Of a DNA stretch of 64,000 bases, positions 8,819 through 16,764 are shown piece after piece. A program made the position numbers and the translations under genes. Position 1 is the stretch's first letter; every line of letters starts with the position of its first letter. Under the pieces are notes generated by a model. That model made no database searches and was not told the origin of the DNA. It saw nothing but the letters and a program-made list of their open reading frames with translations. Origin of the DNA: an uncultured Sulfolobales archaeon (lineage in GTDB: Archaea > Thermoproteota > Thermoprotei_A > Sulfolobales > Acidilobaceae); contig CAKZTZ010000024.1 in the NCBI GenBank assembly GCA_937921695.1, forward strand, positions 1-64,000, read 5' to 3'.

Positions 8819-9106
8819 GTGACAACTATCTATGTAGTAAAGAGAGACGGGAGCAAGGAGGAATTCGCCTATGAGAAGATTGTCGTCAGCTGCCTCAAAG
8901 CCGGGGCTCCCCTAGATATTGCCAGGAAGATAGCTAAAATAGTGGAGGCTAAAATATTGGAAAGCGGGGCTGAAGAGGTGACTGCTAGAGACTTAACTAG
9001 GATGGTTCTAGGGCTTCTAAGGAAAGAAAATGAAGAATGGTATAGGAACTGGGTAGTGTTCGATAGAGCGGTTAAGAGGAGGAGGACGGAGGAAGAGTTA
9101 AAATAA
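8819..9106 (+). CDS. ATP-cone domain protein
   Basis: About 95 residues, almost entirely one ATP-cone: YVVKRDGSKEEFAYEKIVVSCLKAG followed by a helical bundle ending EEWYRNWVVFDRAVKRR. ATP-cones bind ATP/dATP and act as allosteric modules in ribonucleotide reductases and the NrdR repressor; a stand-alone cone could regulate another protein or DNA binding, which is inference. The track start GTG 8810 has no ribosome site; GAGGTGG then sits 5 bases before GTG 8819, giving MTTIYVVKRDG, so I use that start. TATA-like TTATTTAAA lies about 40 bases upstream. It converges on the cysteine operon, ending one base before it. Confidence 0.82.
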   Translation: MTTIYVVKRDGSKEEFAYEKIVVSCLKAGAPLDIARKIAKIVEAKILESGAEEVTARDLTRMVLGLLRKENEEWYRNWVVFDRAVKRRRTEEELK

Positions 9107-9107
9107 C

Positions 9108-10292
9108 TTAAGCACTCTTTTTCTCCACCCACTTTTTCATTAAATCCAGGTATTTGAACCCGGTATCAGGCACTATAACTACAACGTCGCCACTCTCCCC
9201 TATCAGGTCTAGAGATTTAGATAAGGCTACTAAAGCTGCTCCCCCTGAGGGTCCTATGAGTAAACCATCCTCCCTCGCTACTTTCCCTACAGCCTCTAAG
9301 GCTTCACCTAGGGTTACATCAACTATTTTAAAATCTTCCGCGATCATAGCTAGCCATATCATGCCCGTCTCGCTCCTCCTAGTTCCGGGTATGTGTTCTC
9401 CGGGGGCTGGCTGGGCCGTTATAGTTTTAAAGGATCCTTTGAAACGCTTCCTAAAATAGAAGTTTATGGCTGACATGTGGCCTGAAGTCCCTATAGACCC
9501 CGCGGCCCCTACAAGCTTGAGGCCTACCGCTCTAGCTTGGTAATCTATTTCTTTAGCAGTAGTTTTTAGGTGGGCTTCGAAGTTTAAGTCGTTCATGAAC
9601 TGGTTAACGTGTATAAGCCCTTCCCTTCTAACATCTTCATATATCCTTGAGAGGAGTTCTACAGTGAGTTCCGCCTCTGTCCTCACAGTTTCAGCCTCCA
9701 TTAATTCTATTACTAGCCTGCCATGCTCCCCAGCCCTCCTGGGCAAATATATTCTAGCCTTGGCCCCGTAACGGGGTGCGACAGCAGCCAGAGCTATGCC
9801 GAAGTTAGCTGAAGAAGCGTCTGCCAGTATTTTACCTTCAACGTTAACTTTCCCCGCTATGCTAGATACTATGTGGACTGCAGGCCTATCTTTTATGCTC
9901 AAACTGAAGGGGTTAAACCATTCAAGTTTAGCCCAGACTCTAAGGCTCTCAGTAGAGAAACTCCTAAGCATAACCATGGGGGTCGGCAGTCCTCTAACAG
10001 CTAGTTCTAGTGGGCTATAGTAAACTCTATGCTGGGGGCCGACTATGTTATCGTAGAAACCCAAGTCTTCCAGGCTCACCCTACACTTCCCAGAACCTAT
10101 AGGTGCATATTTTACTCCGAGCTTCTCAAGAGCCCAATAGAGCTCCAGGCCCTCAACTATGTTAAATTCAGAGTCTACTTCGAGACATCCGCTAACATAG
10201 TCCTCCTCGAGTATAGAACCTATAATGTCGAGGACATCCATTATAGACAATTCTAAAGGAGGCTTTAAGGAGGTTAAAGCTACAAGCTTCAA
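9108..10292 (-). CDS. cysO: O-phospho-L-serine sulfhydrylase (cysteine synthase)
   Basis: 394-residue fold-type II PLP enzyme. It matches the Aeropyrum-type O-phosphoserine sulfhydrylase along its whole length, including an extra ~90-residue N-terminal domain. PLP-lysine motif: EWFNPFSLSIKDRPAV. Phosphate/substrate motifs: DASSANFG, GSIGTSGHMS and IPGTRRSETGM; the PLP-phosphate loop is GPSGGAA, with a VVVIVPDTGFKYLDL C-terminal strand. The reaction is O-phosphoserine plus sulfide giving cysteine plus phosphate, in the cytosol. Its ATG overlaps the upstream OsmC-like stop (ATGA), and two genes upstream lies a serine kinase homologue that would supply O-phosphoserine. Confidence 0.92.
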   Translation of the reverse strand: MKLVALTSLKPPLELSIMDVLDIIGSILEEDYVSGCLEVDSEFNIVEGLELYWALEKLGVKYAPIGSGKCRVSLEDLGFYDNIVGPQHRVYYSPLELAVRGLPTPMVMLRSFSTESLRVWAKLEWFNPFSLSIKDRPAVHIVSSIAGKVNVEGKILADASSANFGIALAAVAPRYGAKARIYLPRRAGEHGRLVIELMEAETVRTEAELTVELLSRIYEDVRREGLIHVNQFMNDLNFEAHLKTTAKEIDYQARAVGLKLVGAAGSIGTSGHMSAINFYFRKRFKGSFKTITAQPAPGEHIPGTRRSETGMIWLAMIAEDFKIVDVTLGEALEAVGKVAREDGLLIGPSGGAALVALSKSLDLIGESGDVVVIVPDTGFKYLDLMKKWVEKKSA

Positions 10293-10660
10293 GGATTCAC
10301 CACCTCAACATTCCTAATCCTATGCTTAAGCATGTTATAAAACACGCAGTTACTCAGACCCTTCAATACTGTTTCCCCGCTAATTGATGCCTTAACCTTG
10401 ACAACAAGATAATCAGCATCTTCCAAGAGCCCGTCTAGAAGAGCGTCCAGGTCAGTGTATAATTCCACAATAACTTCAACCTCTTTGAGACCTGAAGACT
10501 CAGAAATACTCCTAGCAAAACAAGCTGCTAAAACTGAGAGAACACTATCAACTTTAACATCGACAATATTAAGCCTAGCAAAGCTCACATCAACAAGACC
10601 TCCCCTGAGCGAGGCGCCCCCAAACCCAGCCTTTATTACAGCCCTAACCTCTCCCCCCAA
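10289..10660 (-). CDS. OsmC/Ohr-like protein in the cysteine operon
   Basis: 123 residues. A helix reading VLSVLAACFARSIS is followed by the strand EVEVIVEL and, near the C-terminus, by LSNCVFYNMLKHRI. This is the layout of OsmC-type proteins: the first reactive Cys in an '(L)AAC' helix and a second Cys in a later helix ('C-P/V'). OsmC/Ohr proteins reduce organic peroxides with thiols or hydrolyse small thioesters. Here one partner cysteine is C47 and the other about C106. The gene overlaps the serine kinase by 17 bases upstream and the sulfhydrylase by 4 bases downstream, so all three are probably co-translated. The family call is by pattern only. Confidence 0.5.
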   Translation of the reverse strand: MGGEVRAVIKAGFGGASLRGGLVDVSFARLNIVDVKVDSVLSVLAACFARSISESSGLKEVEVIVELYTDLDALLDGLLEDADYLVVKVKASISGETVLKGLSNCVFYNMLKHRIRNVEVVNP

Positions 10661-11009
10661 GCCCCGAGCACCTCAAACTTTCAAGTGGCACGTCAACTCT
10701 AGGTATCTCAAAGCAAACTCTATGCCTACTAGTCTTAGGAGGCATGAGAAGCCCTAAAAGCCCGCTAGCCCTAACCATCTCCTTAGTCACAACCACTCCA
10801 GGCCTCCAGGAAGACACGGAGACACAGCTATCATCATAATCTACTAAGATAGCAGGTACAAGAGAGCAGCCCAGCAGCTTTAAAGCCTCCACCCTATGGT
10901 GGCCGTCTAATATCACCATAGTTTTAGAATCCACTAATATGGGATACTTTAATACCCCATCAACACTTATAACATAAGAGAGCTCGTAAACCTTCTCCTC
11001 AACAACCAT
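10644..11009 (-). CDS. serK: SerK-like free serine kinase (ParB/Srx fold), compact form
   Basis: 121 residues. The nucleotide/catalytic motif ILDGHHRVEALKLLG, the following PAILVDYDD...VSSWRPG, and the C-terminal signature PPKTSRHRVCFEIPRVDVPLESL match Thermococcus SerK and the SbnI family, which phosphorylate free serine to O-phosphoserine. Thermococcal SerK is about twice as long: here the front segment and the middle region between the WRPG strand and the PPKTSRH tail are much reduced. The ATG has AGGAG 7 bases upstream, and there is no earlier in-frame start after the preceding stop. It is first gene of the cysteine operon. The kinase activity is inferred from family and context. Confidence 0.8.
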   Translation of the reverse strand: MVVEEKVYELSYVISVDGVLKYPILVDSKTMVILDGHHRVEALKLLGCSLVPAILVDYDDSCVSVSSWRPGVVVTKEMVRASGLLGLLMPPKTSRHRVCFEIPRVDVPLESLRCSGLGGRG

Positions 11010-11191
11010 CTCATGGCTCCTAAGAGAAGATAAAGCTACAAGCCTAACCCAATAAGCAAATCGAGTTCACCGCTATACACCAAAGGCTTTCTCTAAGACC
11101 TAGGCATATAAGCTTTTCTTTAAACAACGATAGCTAAAGCCCCTTAGGGGTTGAAGCTTGAGTGTTAATAGCTATGGTTGTCTCTCACTAT

Positions 11192-12460
11192 TTATATGGG
11201 TGGTTTCAGGCGTCTAACAGCTATTCCATATATTAGGCGTTCTCCGCTCATGAGTTTTGACGTTAGAAGTGTTAGGATTGCGAAGTACGCGATTATTATT
11301 GTTAGGTAGAGTGGGGCTTTCATATAGTGTCCTAGTATTATTGATTCCACGAGCTTATAGGGAGGGTAGTAGGGGGTTAGGGTGAAGATCGCTTCAAGGG
11401 CTGGGGGCACGCTGAAGCCTGTAACTTCCGGTATTAGAGGTGCGATTAGGGCTAGGCCTATGTAGCTGCTAGCTGTTAGAGCCCCTCTAATGTCGCCTGC
11501 GAAGAGAACCCCTACAAGTATCCCGGTAAGTGTCGCGTTGATAATGTGTAGGGCTAGCGCTAAAAGTATTATGGAGACTATTCGGATATCGATGAAATTG
11601 AATACCTGGAATATAGTGGTTGCTTGGAGGGCCCCCTCGCCGAGCTCGCTCATCATTACAGGTAGGAGAGCATAGTAGTATACGAGGCCCCCAGCTATGA
11701 AGCTTATGAAAGCGGCGAAGCTCACAGTTACGGCTCCAACCATCTTCCCGAAGACTATTTCAGCCCTGCTGGCTGGCAGGGCTAGTAGTAGCTCTGCTGT
11801 CCTAGCTTCTCTCTCCATACCAATGCTTAATGCTCCAACTTGTAACGTTACCATGCTTAATATTAAGATAGCGAACACTGTAGCCATGACGGCTAATGTT
11901 AAAAAGGCGGCTTCAGCCTGGCTGAACTCTCTCCCATTAACGTAGGGTTTGACGTTCACGTTCAGGGGGTTTGATAGGAGCTCTCTGCTTATGTTGAATT
12001 TTTGAGATAAGTATGTTTCAACTACTCGACTTAGGAGCGTTGTTAGAGAACTTGTTATCATAGTGTCTGAGAGGCTCCAGGGTTTGCTCGTCTTAACTAT
12101 TAAGCTCACGTTACCCCGCCTTCCATTCTCTAGAGACTCTGAGAAGCCTCTATGAAATACTATAATTATCCTATAGTGTTCTAGAGCTTCTCCAACGCTG
12201 TCAACAGTGTTAGCGTTTAATATTAAGGCTATACTCTTAGCTATCAAATCTCCAGGGTCTTCCAAGACTATAGCTGTATCTCTAGGAAGGCTGACCTGCG
12301 CTTCTCTAGCCTCCTCGACAACCTGCCTAAACCCTATAGAGTATATAGACCCTATTATGAGCAGGGAGAAGAATGGGGCTATAATCACGGCTAATAGCAC
12401 ATACCTATCTTTCAAGAGGCTCTTAACCTCCTTAACAGACATAGCCAGGACTCTCCTCAA
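11192..12460 (-). CDS. ABC-2 type exporter permease (NatB-like)
   Basis: 422 residues. One membrane helix near the N-terminus (VLLAVIIAPFFSLLIIGSIYSI) is followed by a ~150-residue extracytoplasmic loop, then a bundle of five to six helices including SIGMEREARTAELLLALPASRAEIVFGKM, the cytoplasmic signature of ABC-2/NatB permeases. It should export an ion, drug or lipid-linked compound together with the ATPase upstream, whose stop overlaps this ATG by 4 bases (ATGA). The substrate is unknown. Confidence 0.85.
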   Translation of the reverse strand: MRRVLAMSVKEVKSLLKDRYVLLAVIIAPFFSLLIIGSIYSIGFRQVVEEAREAQVSLPRDTAIVLEDPGDLIAKSIALILNANTVDSVGEALEHYRIIIVFHRGFSESLENGRRGNVSLIVKTSKPWSLSDTMITSSLTTLLSRVVETYLSQKFNISRELLSNPLNVNVKPYVNGREFSQAEAAFLTLAVMATVFAILILSMVTLQVGALSIGMEREARTAELLLALPASRAEIVFGKMVGAVTVSFAAFISFIAGGLVYYYALLPVMMSELGEGALQATTIFQVFNFIDIRIVSIILLALALHIINATLTGILVGVLFAGDIRGALTASSYIGLALIAPLIPEVTGFSVPPALEAIFTLTPYYPPYKLVESIILGHYMKAPLYLTIIIAYFAILTLLTSKLMSGERLIYGIAVRRLKPPI

Positions 12461-13197
12461 TCCAGCCCACCCACCGCCTTGATGAAAGCCTCCTCTAAGT
12501 TAGGCACCTTATACTTCTCCAGGAGCTCTCCGGGGGTCCCCACATCCACTATGACGCCTTTATTAATCAAAGCTACCCTATCGCAAACATATGAAACTTC
12601 AAGCATGTTATGGCTCGACACTATAGCTGAGCTTCCCGTGGTTTTAACATAGCCTAGTATAACCTTCCTCATGTCCACAGAGTGGACTACATCGAGGCCG
12701 GCTGTGGGCTCATCTAATATAGCTAGTTTAGGGTTAACCATTAAAGCTGCAGCTAGTAGGAGCCTCCTCTTCATACCCTTACTATAGCCTCCAGCCTTAT
12801 CCCCGACCCTAACCCCTAAACCTGAAAGTTTGACTCCCCTCTCAACAGCCTCCTCTATAGAGGCTGAATCGTCAAAGTACATTGAAGCCATGAACTTGAG
12901 GTAATCCAAGCCAGTAAGGTTCTTATAAACCCCGGCATCCTCGGGAAGGTATGATATAAGCCTCTTATACTCTATAGAACCCCATTGGACTTTCCCGCCA
13001 AACGCTAATATATCGCCACTGTCAGGCTCGAGTATCCCAGCAATAATCCTTAAAGTAGTAGTCTTACCAGCACCATTAGGTCCAACAATACAGAAAACCT
13101 CGCCAGAGCTAACATCAAAGGACACGTTATTAACAGCAGTAACACCGCCAAACTTTTTAACCAACCCCCTAGCAGACAGCACAACCTGAGAGCTCAA
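12457..13197 (-). CDS. ABC-2 type exporter ATPase (NatA-like)
   Basis: 246 residues, a single nucleotide-binding domain. Walker A is GPNGAGKTTT (~37-46), the signature is the variant YSKGMKRR, Walker B is LAILDEPTAGLD, and the switch histidine lies in VSSHNM. The variant signature and short length are typical of NatA/CcmA-like exporter ATPases. It is first in the pair with the permease gene. The start is TTG 13197; GTG six codons in is an alternative. Confidence 0.9.
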   Translation of the reverse strand: MSSQVVLSARGLVKKFGGVTAVNNVSFDVSSGEVFCIVGPNGAGKTTTLRIIAGILEPDSGDILAFGGKVQWGSIEYKRLISYLPEDAGVYKNLTGLDYLKFMASMYFDDSASIEEAVERGVKLSGLGVRVGDKAGGYSKGMKRRLLLAAALMVNPKLAILDEPTAGLDVVHSVDMRKVILGYVKTTGSSAIVSSHNMLEVSYVCDRVALINKGVIVDVGTPGELLEKYKVPNLEEAFIKAVGGLD

Positions 13198-13328
13198 GCA
13201 CTAGACACCACTCGATCTTCCACTCCAGGGCATTAAAAATTTTCAATTAACAGTCAATCCTCTAAGCTGATAGGAGAAAAACCCTGAAGGGAGAACAGCG
13301 GTGGCAGCCTGGGGTTCCTATGTGGGGG

Positions 13329-14219
13329 TTACTCTTTAATATATGGTTTCGCCAGGCTTCTCGGCATTCTCGCCTTCCAGCCTGCTATTGCTACTATTGT
13401 TAGGGTTCCTAGGTATGGTATTGTTTTAGCTATATAAGCGTATTCTAAGGCGTATTGTTGTAAATATACTGATAGGGCTTCTAGGAGGCCGAACGTGTAT
13501 GCTCCGAGTATTGCTAGTAGCGGGTTCCAGCCGCTGAAAGCCACGTTGGCCAGGGCTATGAAGCCTCTCCCCGCAGCTATCCCTCTAGTGAACTGGCCGA
13601 CTATCTCTATCGCTAGGAAAGCTCCTGCTAAGCCCGCTAAAGCCCCTCCAAGCGTTGCGGCTAGGATTCTTGTCTTGTTAACGTTTACTCCTAGGGCTTC
13701 AGCTGCTCTGGGATCTTCTCCGCAAGCCCTCAACGCTAGCCCAGCTCTCGTCGCTTTTAAAGCATACCATGCAATTACAGCTATAGCTATGGAAGCTAGG
13801 CTTACTAGGGGGGTCTTGTAGCCTAGTATGCTCACTGTTGGCATGTATACTTCTAGCCTGGGCGACGCCCCATGGACCCCCCATATGCTCGCTAGGCCGA
13901 CGATTGTAGCCCCATAAGCTATTATGTTCACTGCTAGCCCCGCTATTATCTGGTCGGACCTTAGATATACTGCTATAGCTCCGTGTGCTAGGCCTATTAA
14001 TGCTCCCGCTGTGACGCCTGCTGTTAAACTGAGTGTGAGGCTTCCCGTGATTATAGCTGTTAGGGCTGCTGCGAAAGCCGAGGCTATAAATATGCCTTCT
14101 ATTCCAATGTTGACTATGCCACTCCTCTCGGTAATTATCTCTCCCACGCTGGCTAAGAGTATGGGGGTCATGAACGTTAGGGATGAGAATGCTATAAACA
14201 AGGCGAAGTCGAGCTCCAA
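13329..14219 (-). CDS. BMP/nucleoside-type ABC importer permease 2
   Basis: 296 residues, about eight to nine membrane helices of the BPD_transp_2 family. Motifs such as GERSGIVNIGIEGIF-like (ITERSGIVNIGIEG) near residue 30 and CGEDPRAAEALGVNVNKTRI near 165 are typical of NupQ/YufQ permeases. It starts with TTG three bases after the stop of permease 1 and is the last gene of the four-gene operon. It should form a heterodimeric channel with its neighbour for nucleoside (or related) import. Confidence 0.88.
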   Translation of the reverse strand: MELDFALFIAFSSLTFMTPILLASVGEIITERSGIVNIGIEGIFIASAFAAALTAIITGSLTLSLTAGVTAGALIGLAHGAIAVYLRSDQIIAGLAVNIIAYGATIVGLASIWGVHGASPRLEVYMPTVSILGYKTPLVSLASIAIAVIAWYALKATRAGLALRACGEDPRAAEALGVNVNKTRILAATLGGALAGLAGAFLAIEIVGQFTRGIAAGRGFIALANVAFSGWNPLLAILGAYTFGLLEALSVYLQQYALEYAYIAKTIPYLGTLTIVAIAGWKARMPRSLAKPYIKE

Positions 14220-14222
14220 AGC

Positions 14223-15233
14223 TCATCCCCATAATTTAAGGCTTAAGAGTCTTAAAGCGTAGGGTGCTGATAGGGCTAGCACCATAACCCCTATAATGAC
14301 GTCTGCGAGTTCTGGAGGGGCCCCTAGCCTGAGTTCAAGCCTGTGACCTCCGATTATAAGAGCGGATATTAGAATAGATGCTGGTAGAACCCCTATAGGT
14401 GTAGCCCTCCCTATCAGCCCCACAGCTATACCCATGAACCCCGTGCCGAAAACCGCTGACATGGTAACGTCTATGAAGCCTGAAACGGCGTAAACCTGGA
14501 GTGTCCCAGCGAGGCCTCCAAGTAGGCCTCCCAGGGTCATCGCTACTATAATACTTCTAGACTCTGAGCCTCCAGAGTATTTCAAGGCTTCGGGGGAGCT
14601 CCCCATAACTCTTATGTGATAGCCTAAGGTAGTCCTATAGAGGATTATGTGGACAGCAATAACTATAGCTAGCGTTAATATGAGAGCCTCGAGCGCTGGG
14701 AGCATCCTATCTACTCTAACGCTCTGGTGGACTATCAAGGGGTCCCTCAAATACCTGGAGACTGTGAAGGAAACGGTATAGAATAGTGTCCAGTTCAGCA
14801 TTATTGAAGATACAACCTCGTTAACCCCCCTGTAAACCTTCAAAACACCTATAAGGAAGCCTGCAAGAGCCCCAGCTAGAGGCGCTAGGATCACCGGTAG
14901 GGGGAACCCTAAGCCTAGACTTAAAATATAGATGGCTGCGAGAGCCCCAATATAAGCTTGACCCTCAACTCCTATGTTGAAAAGCCCCGCCCTTAAAGGA
15001 AGTATGAAAGCTAGAGCTGAGAGGGCTAGGGGCATAGATATTGAGAAGAGGTACTCTAGGTTTCCGAGCCCAGATAATAGTATGAGGCTAATGGAAGCTA
15101 CAGGGTCATAGCCTAGAGCTGCGGCTACAATGAACCCCCCAATAACACCCACTATTAGGGCTGCTAGGGACTCTAATAAGGGGTAAACTCTTTTCAAGCC
15201 AATGTCACTCCTGGCCAGCCTCAATAACACCAC
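14223..15233 (-). CDS. BMP/nucleoside-type ABC importer permease 1
   Basis: 336 residues, about nine membrane helices, NupP/YufP type, with the paired motifs LRAGLFNIGVEGQAYIGAL near residue 85 and MGSSPEALKYSGGSESRSI near 210. The ORF track start (GTG 15233) lies inside the ATPase gene; a TTG at 15197, preceded by AGGAGTGA at good distance, would start just past the ATPase stop and remove 12 residues, and is equally possible. Part of the BMP-protein importer operon. Confidence 0.88.
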   Translation of the reverse strand: MVLLRLARSDIGLKRVYPLLESLAALIVGVIGGFIVAAALGYDPVASISLILLSGLGNLEYLFSISMPLALSALAFILPLRAGLFNIGVEGQAYIGALAAIYILSLGLGFPLPVILAPLAGALAGFLIGVLKVYRGVNEVVSSIMLNWTLFYTVSFTVSRYLRDPLIVHQSVRVDRMLPALEALILTLAIVIAVHIILYRTTLGYHIRVMGSSPEALKYSGGSESRSIIVAMTLGGLLGGLAGTLQVYAVSGFIDVTMSAVFGTGFMGIAVGLIGRATPIGVLPASILISALIIGGHRLELRLGAPPELADVIIGVMVLALSAPYALRLLSLKLWG

Positions 15234-16725
15234 CCATTAGGAGCCCGAGTTTCTCCAAAGCGTAATCCCTAGGCGCCCCTTCCGAAACTATCCTACCATC
15301 GTAGATTACGAGCAACCTATCACTCAGGGAGAGGAGCTCCTCTAGGTCCGAGGATACTAAGAATACAGCTGAGCCTTTATCTCTAAGGTCTAGCAGCCTC
15401 CTCCTAACCATGATTGCCGTGGCTATGTCTAGCCCCTGGGTGGGCTCGTGGGCTACAAGTATCTTAGGCTTCTTATTAACTTCTCTTCCAACCATGAGCT
15501 TCTGCTGGTTCCCCCCGCTTAGGCTTTTTACAGGGTCGTCTAAGCTTCTATGGACTACCCCGAATTCTCTCACAATATCTCCGGCGCCGCTCCTAGCTTT
15601 CCCCCAGTCGACCTCTAAGAGTCTCCTGGTGAACTGTAATAGTGAGGTCATGATACTGTTCTCAACTATGTTCATTTCAAGGGCTAGGCCTACTAGCTTC
15701 GACTCCGGTATGTAAGAGAGTCCCAGCTTCCTCCTCTCAGACACTGTGAGCTTAGTGGCGTCAACCCCGTCTACTAGGATTCTACCTTCTAGCGCCGGCC
15801 TAAGACCAGCTATAGCTTCCACTAGCTCCCTCTGCCCGTTACCCTGGACTCCGGCGATTCCAACGATCTCCCCATACCTTACTGTTAAAGTGGCTTCTTT
15901 GACTCTTAAAACGCCCATATCATCCTTTACTTTAAGCTTTTCAACAACTAAGGCCGGCGTCCCGGGCTTTGAGGCGCCGCCCCTTATAGCCAGCTCTACC
16001 TCTTCCCCTACCATTAGCCTTGCTAAGTTCGTTTCGCTTATTTCTAAAGTATTGAATGTTCCGGCTTTAAGGCCTCTCCTTAGGACTGTGACCCTGTCGG
16101 ATATCTTTTTCGCTTCCCTAATCTTGTGAGTTATGAGTATGATCGTCATGCCCTCGTCTCTAAGGTTTCCAAGGACCTTGAAGAGTTCTTCAACCTCTAA
16201 GGGGGTTAATACTGAAGTGGGCTCATCCAATATGAGCACCTTGGACCCTACGAGTAGGGCTTTCAAGATTTCAATCCTCTGTCTCAACCCTACAGGTAGA
16301 TTCTCTACTGTATACTCGAAAGGCACCTTCCACCCTAGATTTTTCGATAACTCCTCTGTCCTAGCCTTTACATCTTCAAGGCTGACTCTTTTCACAGAAG
16401 ACGCTGCTAGGTAAATGTTCTCAGCTACTGTAAGCGAGGGTATCAGGGAGAACTGCTGGTAAACCATGGCTATACCAGTCCTAAGGGCGTCTCTGGGACT
16501 CTTGAAGGTGGCTTTCTCGCCGAAAACATATATCTCCCCTTTTGTAGGCTTTATTTCCCCATAGAGTATCCTCATCAACGTGGTCTTGCCGGCGCCGTTC
16601 TCCCCTAGTAGAGCGTGTATCTCGCCCTTTGAAGCCTCAAAGTCTACGCCCTTTAAAGCCTGGGTCCCGTCAGGGTATACTTTAACTATGCCTTTCATAA
16701 AAACAGTGGTCTCTCTAGGGGTCAA
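15205..16725 (-). CDS. BMP/nucleoside-type ABC importer ATPase (two NBDs)
   Basis: 506 residues with two fused ATPase domains, as in NupO/RbsA/MglA. NBD1: Walker A GENGAGKTT (~40), VGLRQRIEIL signature region, Walker B VLILDEPTSVL. NBD2: degenerate Walker A GVQGNGQREL (~293), canonical signature LSGGNQQK (~405), Walker B-like ILVAHEPTQGLD. The asymmetric sites are usual in this family. The start is TTG with GAGGGG six bases upstream. Lies directly downstream of the binding-protein gene and drives uptake with the two permeases. Confidence 0.92.
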   Translation of the reverse strand: MTPRETTVFMKGIVKVYPDGTQALKGVDFEASKGEIHALLGENGAGKTTLMRILYGEIKPTKGEIYVFGEKATFKSPRDALRTGIAMVYQQFSLIPSLTVAENIYLAASSVKRVSLEDVKARTEELSKNLGWKVPFEYTVENLPVGLRQRIEILKALLVGSKVLILDEPTSVLTPLEVEELFKVLGNLRDEGMTIILITHKIREAKKISDRVTVLRRGLKAGTFNTLEISETNLARLMVGEEVELAIRGGASKPGTPALVVEKLKVKDDMGVLRVKEATLTVRYGEIVGIAGVQGNGQRELVEAIAGLRPALEGRILVDGVDATKLTVSERRKLGLSYIPESKLVGLALEMNIVENSIMTSLLQFTRRLLEVDWGKARSGAGDIVREFGVVHRSLDDPVKSLSGGNQQKLMVGREVNKKPKILVAHEPTQGLDIATAIMVRRRLLDLRDKGSAVFLVSSDLEELLSLSDRLLVIYDGRIVSEGAPRDYALEKLGLLMGGVIEAGQE

Positions 16726-16764
16726 AGAAAGCCCCTCACATCTTGGGGGTTTGGAGTTGGGATA

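Noticed and set aside
13699-14232. 177-aa minus-strand ORF
   Set aside because: Shifted-frame shadow of the permease gene; composition (Ser/His/Arg-rich) is not protein-like.
15205-15233. 29-base gene overlap in the BMP importer operon as a possible real long overlap
   Set aside because: A TTG with a good Shine-Dalgarno site just past the ATPase stop explains it more simply.
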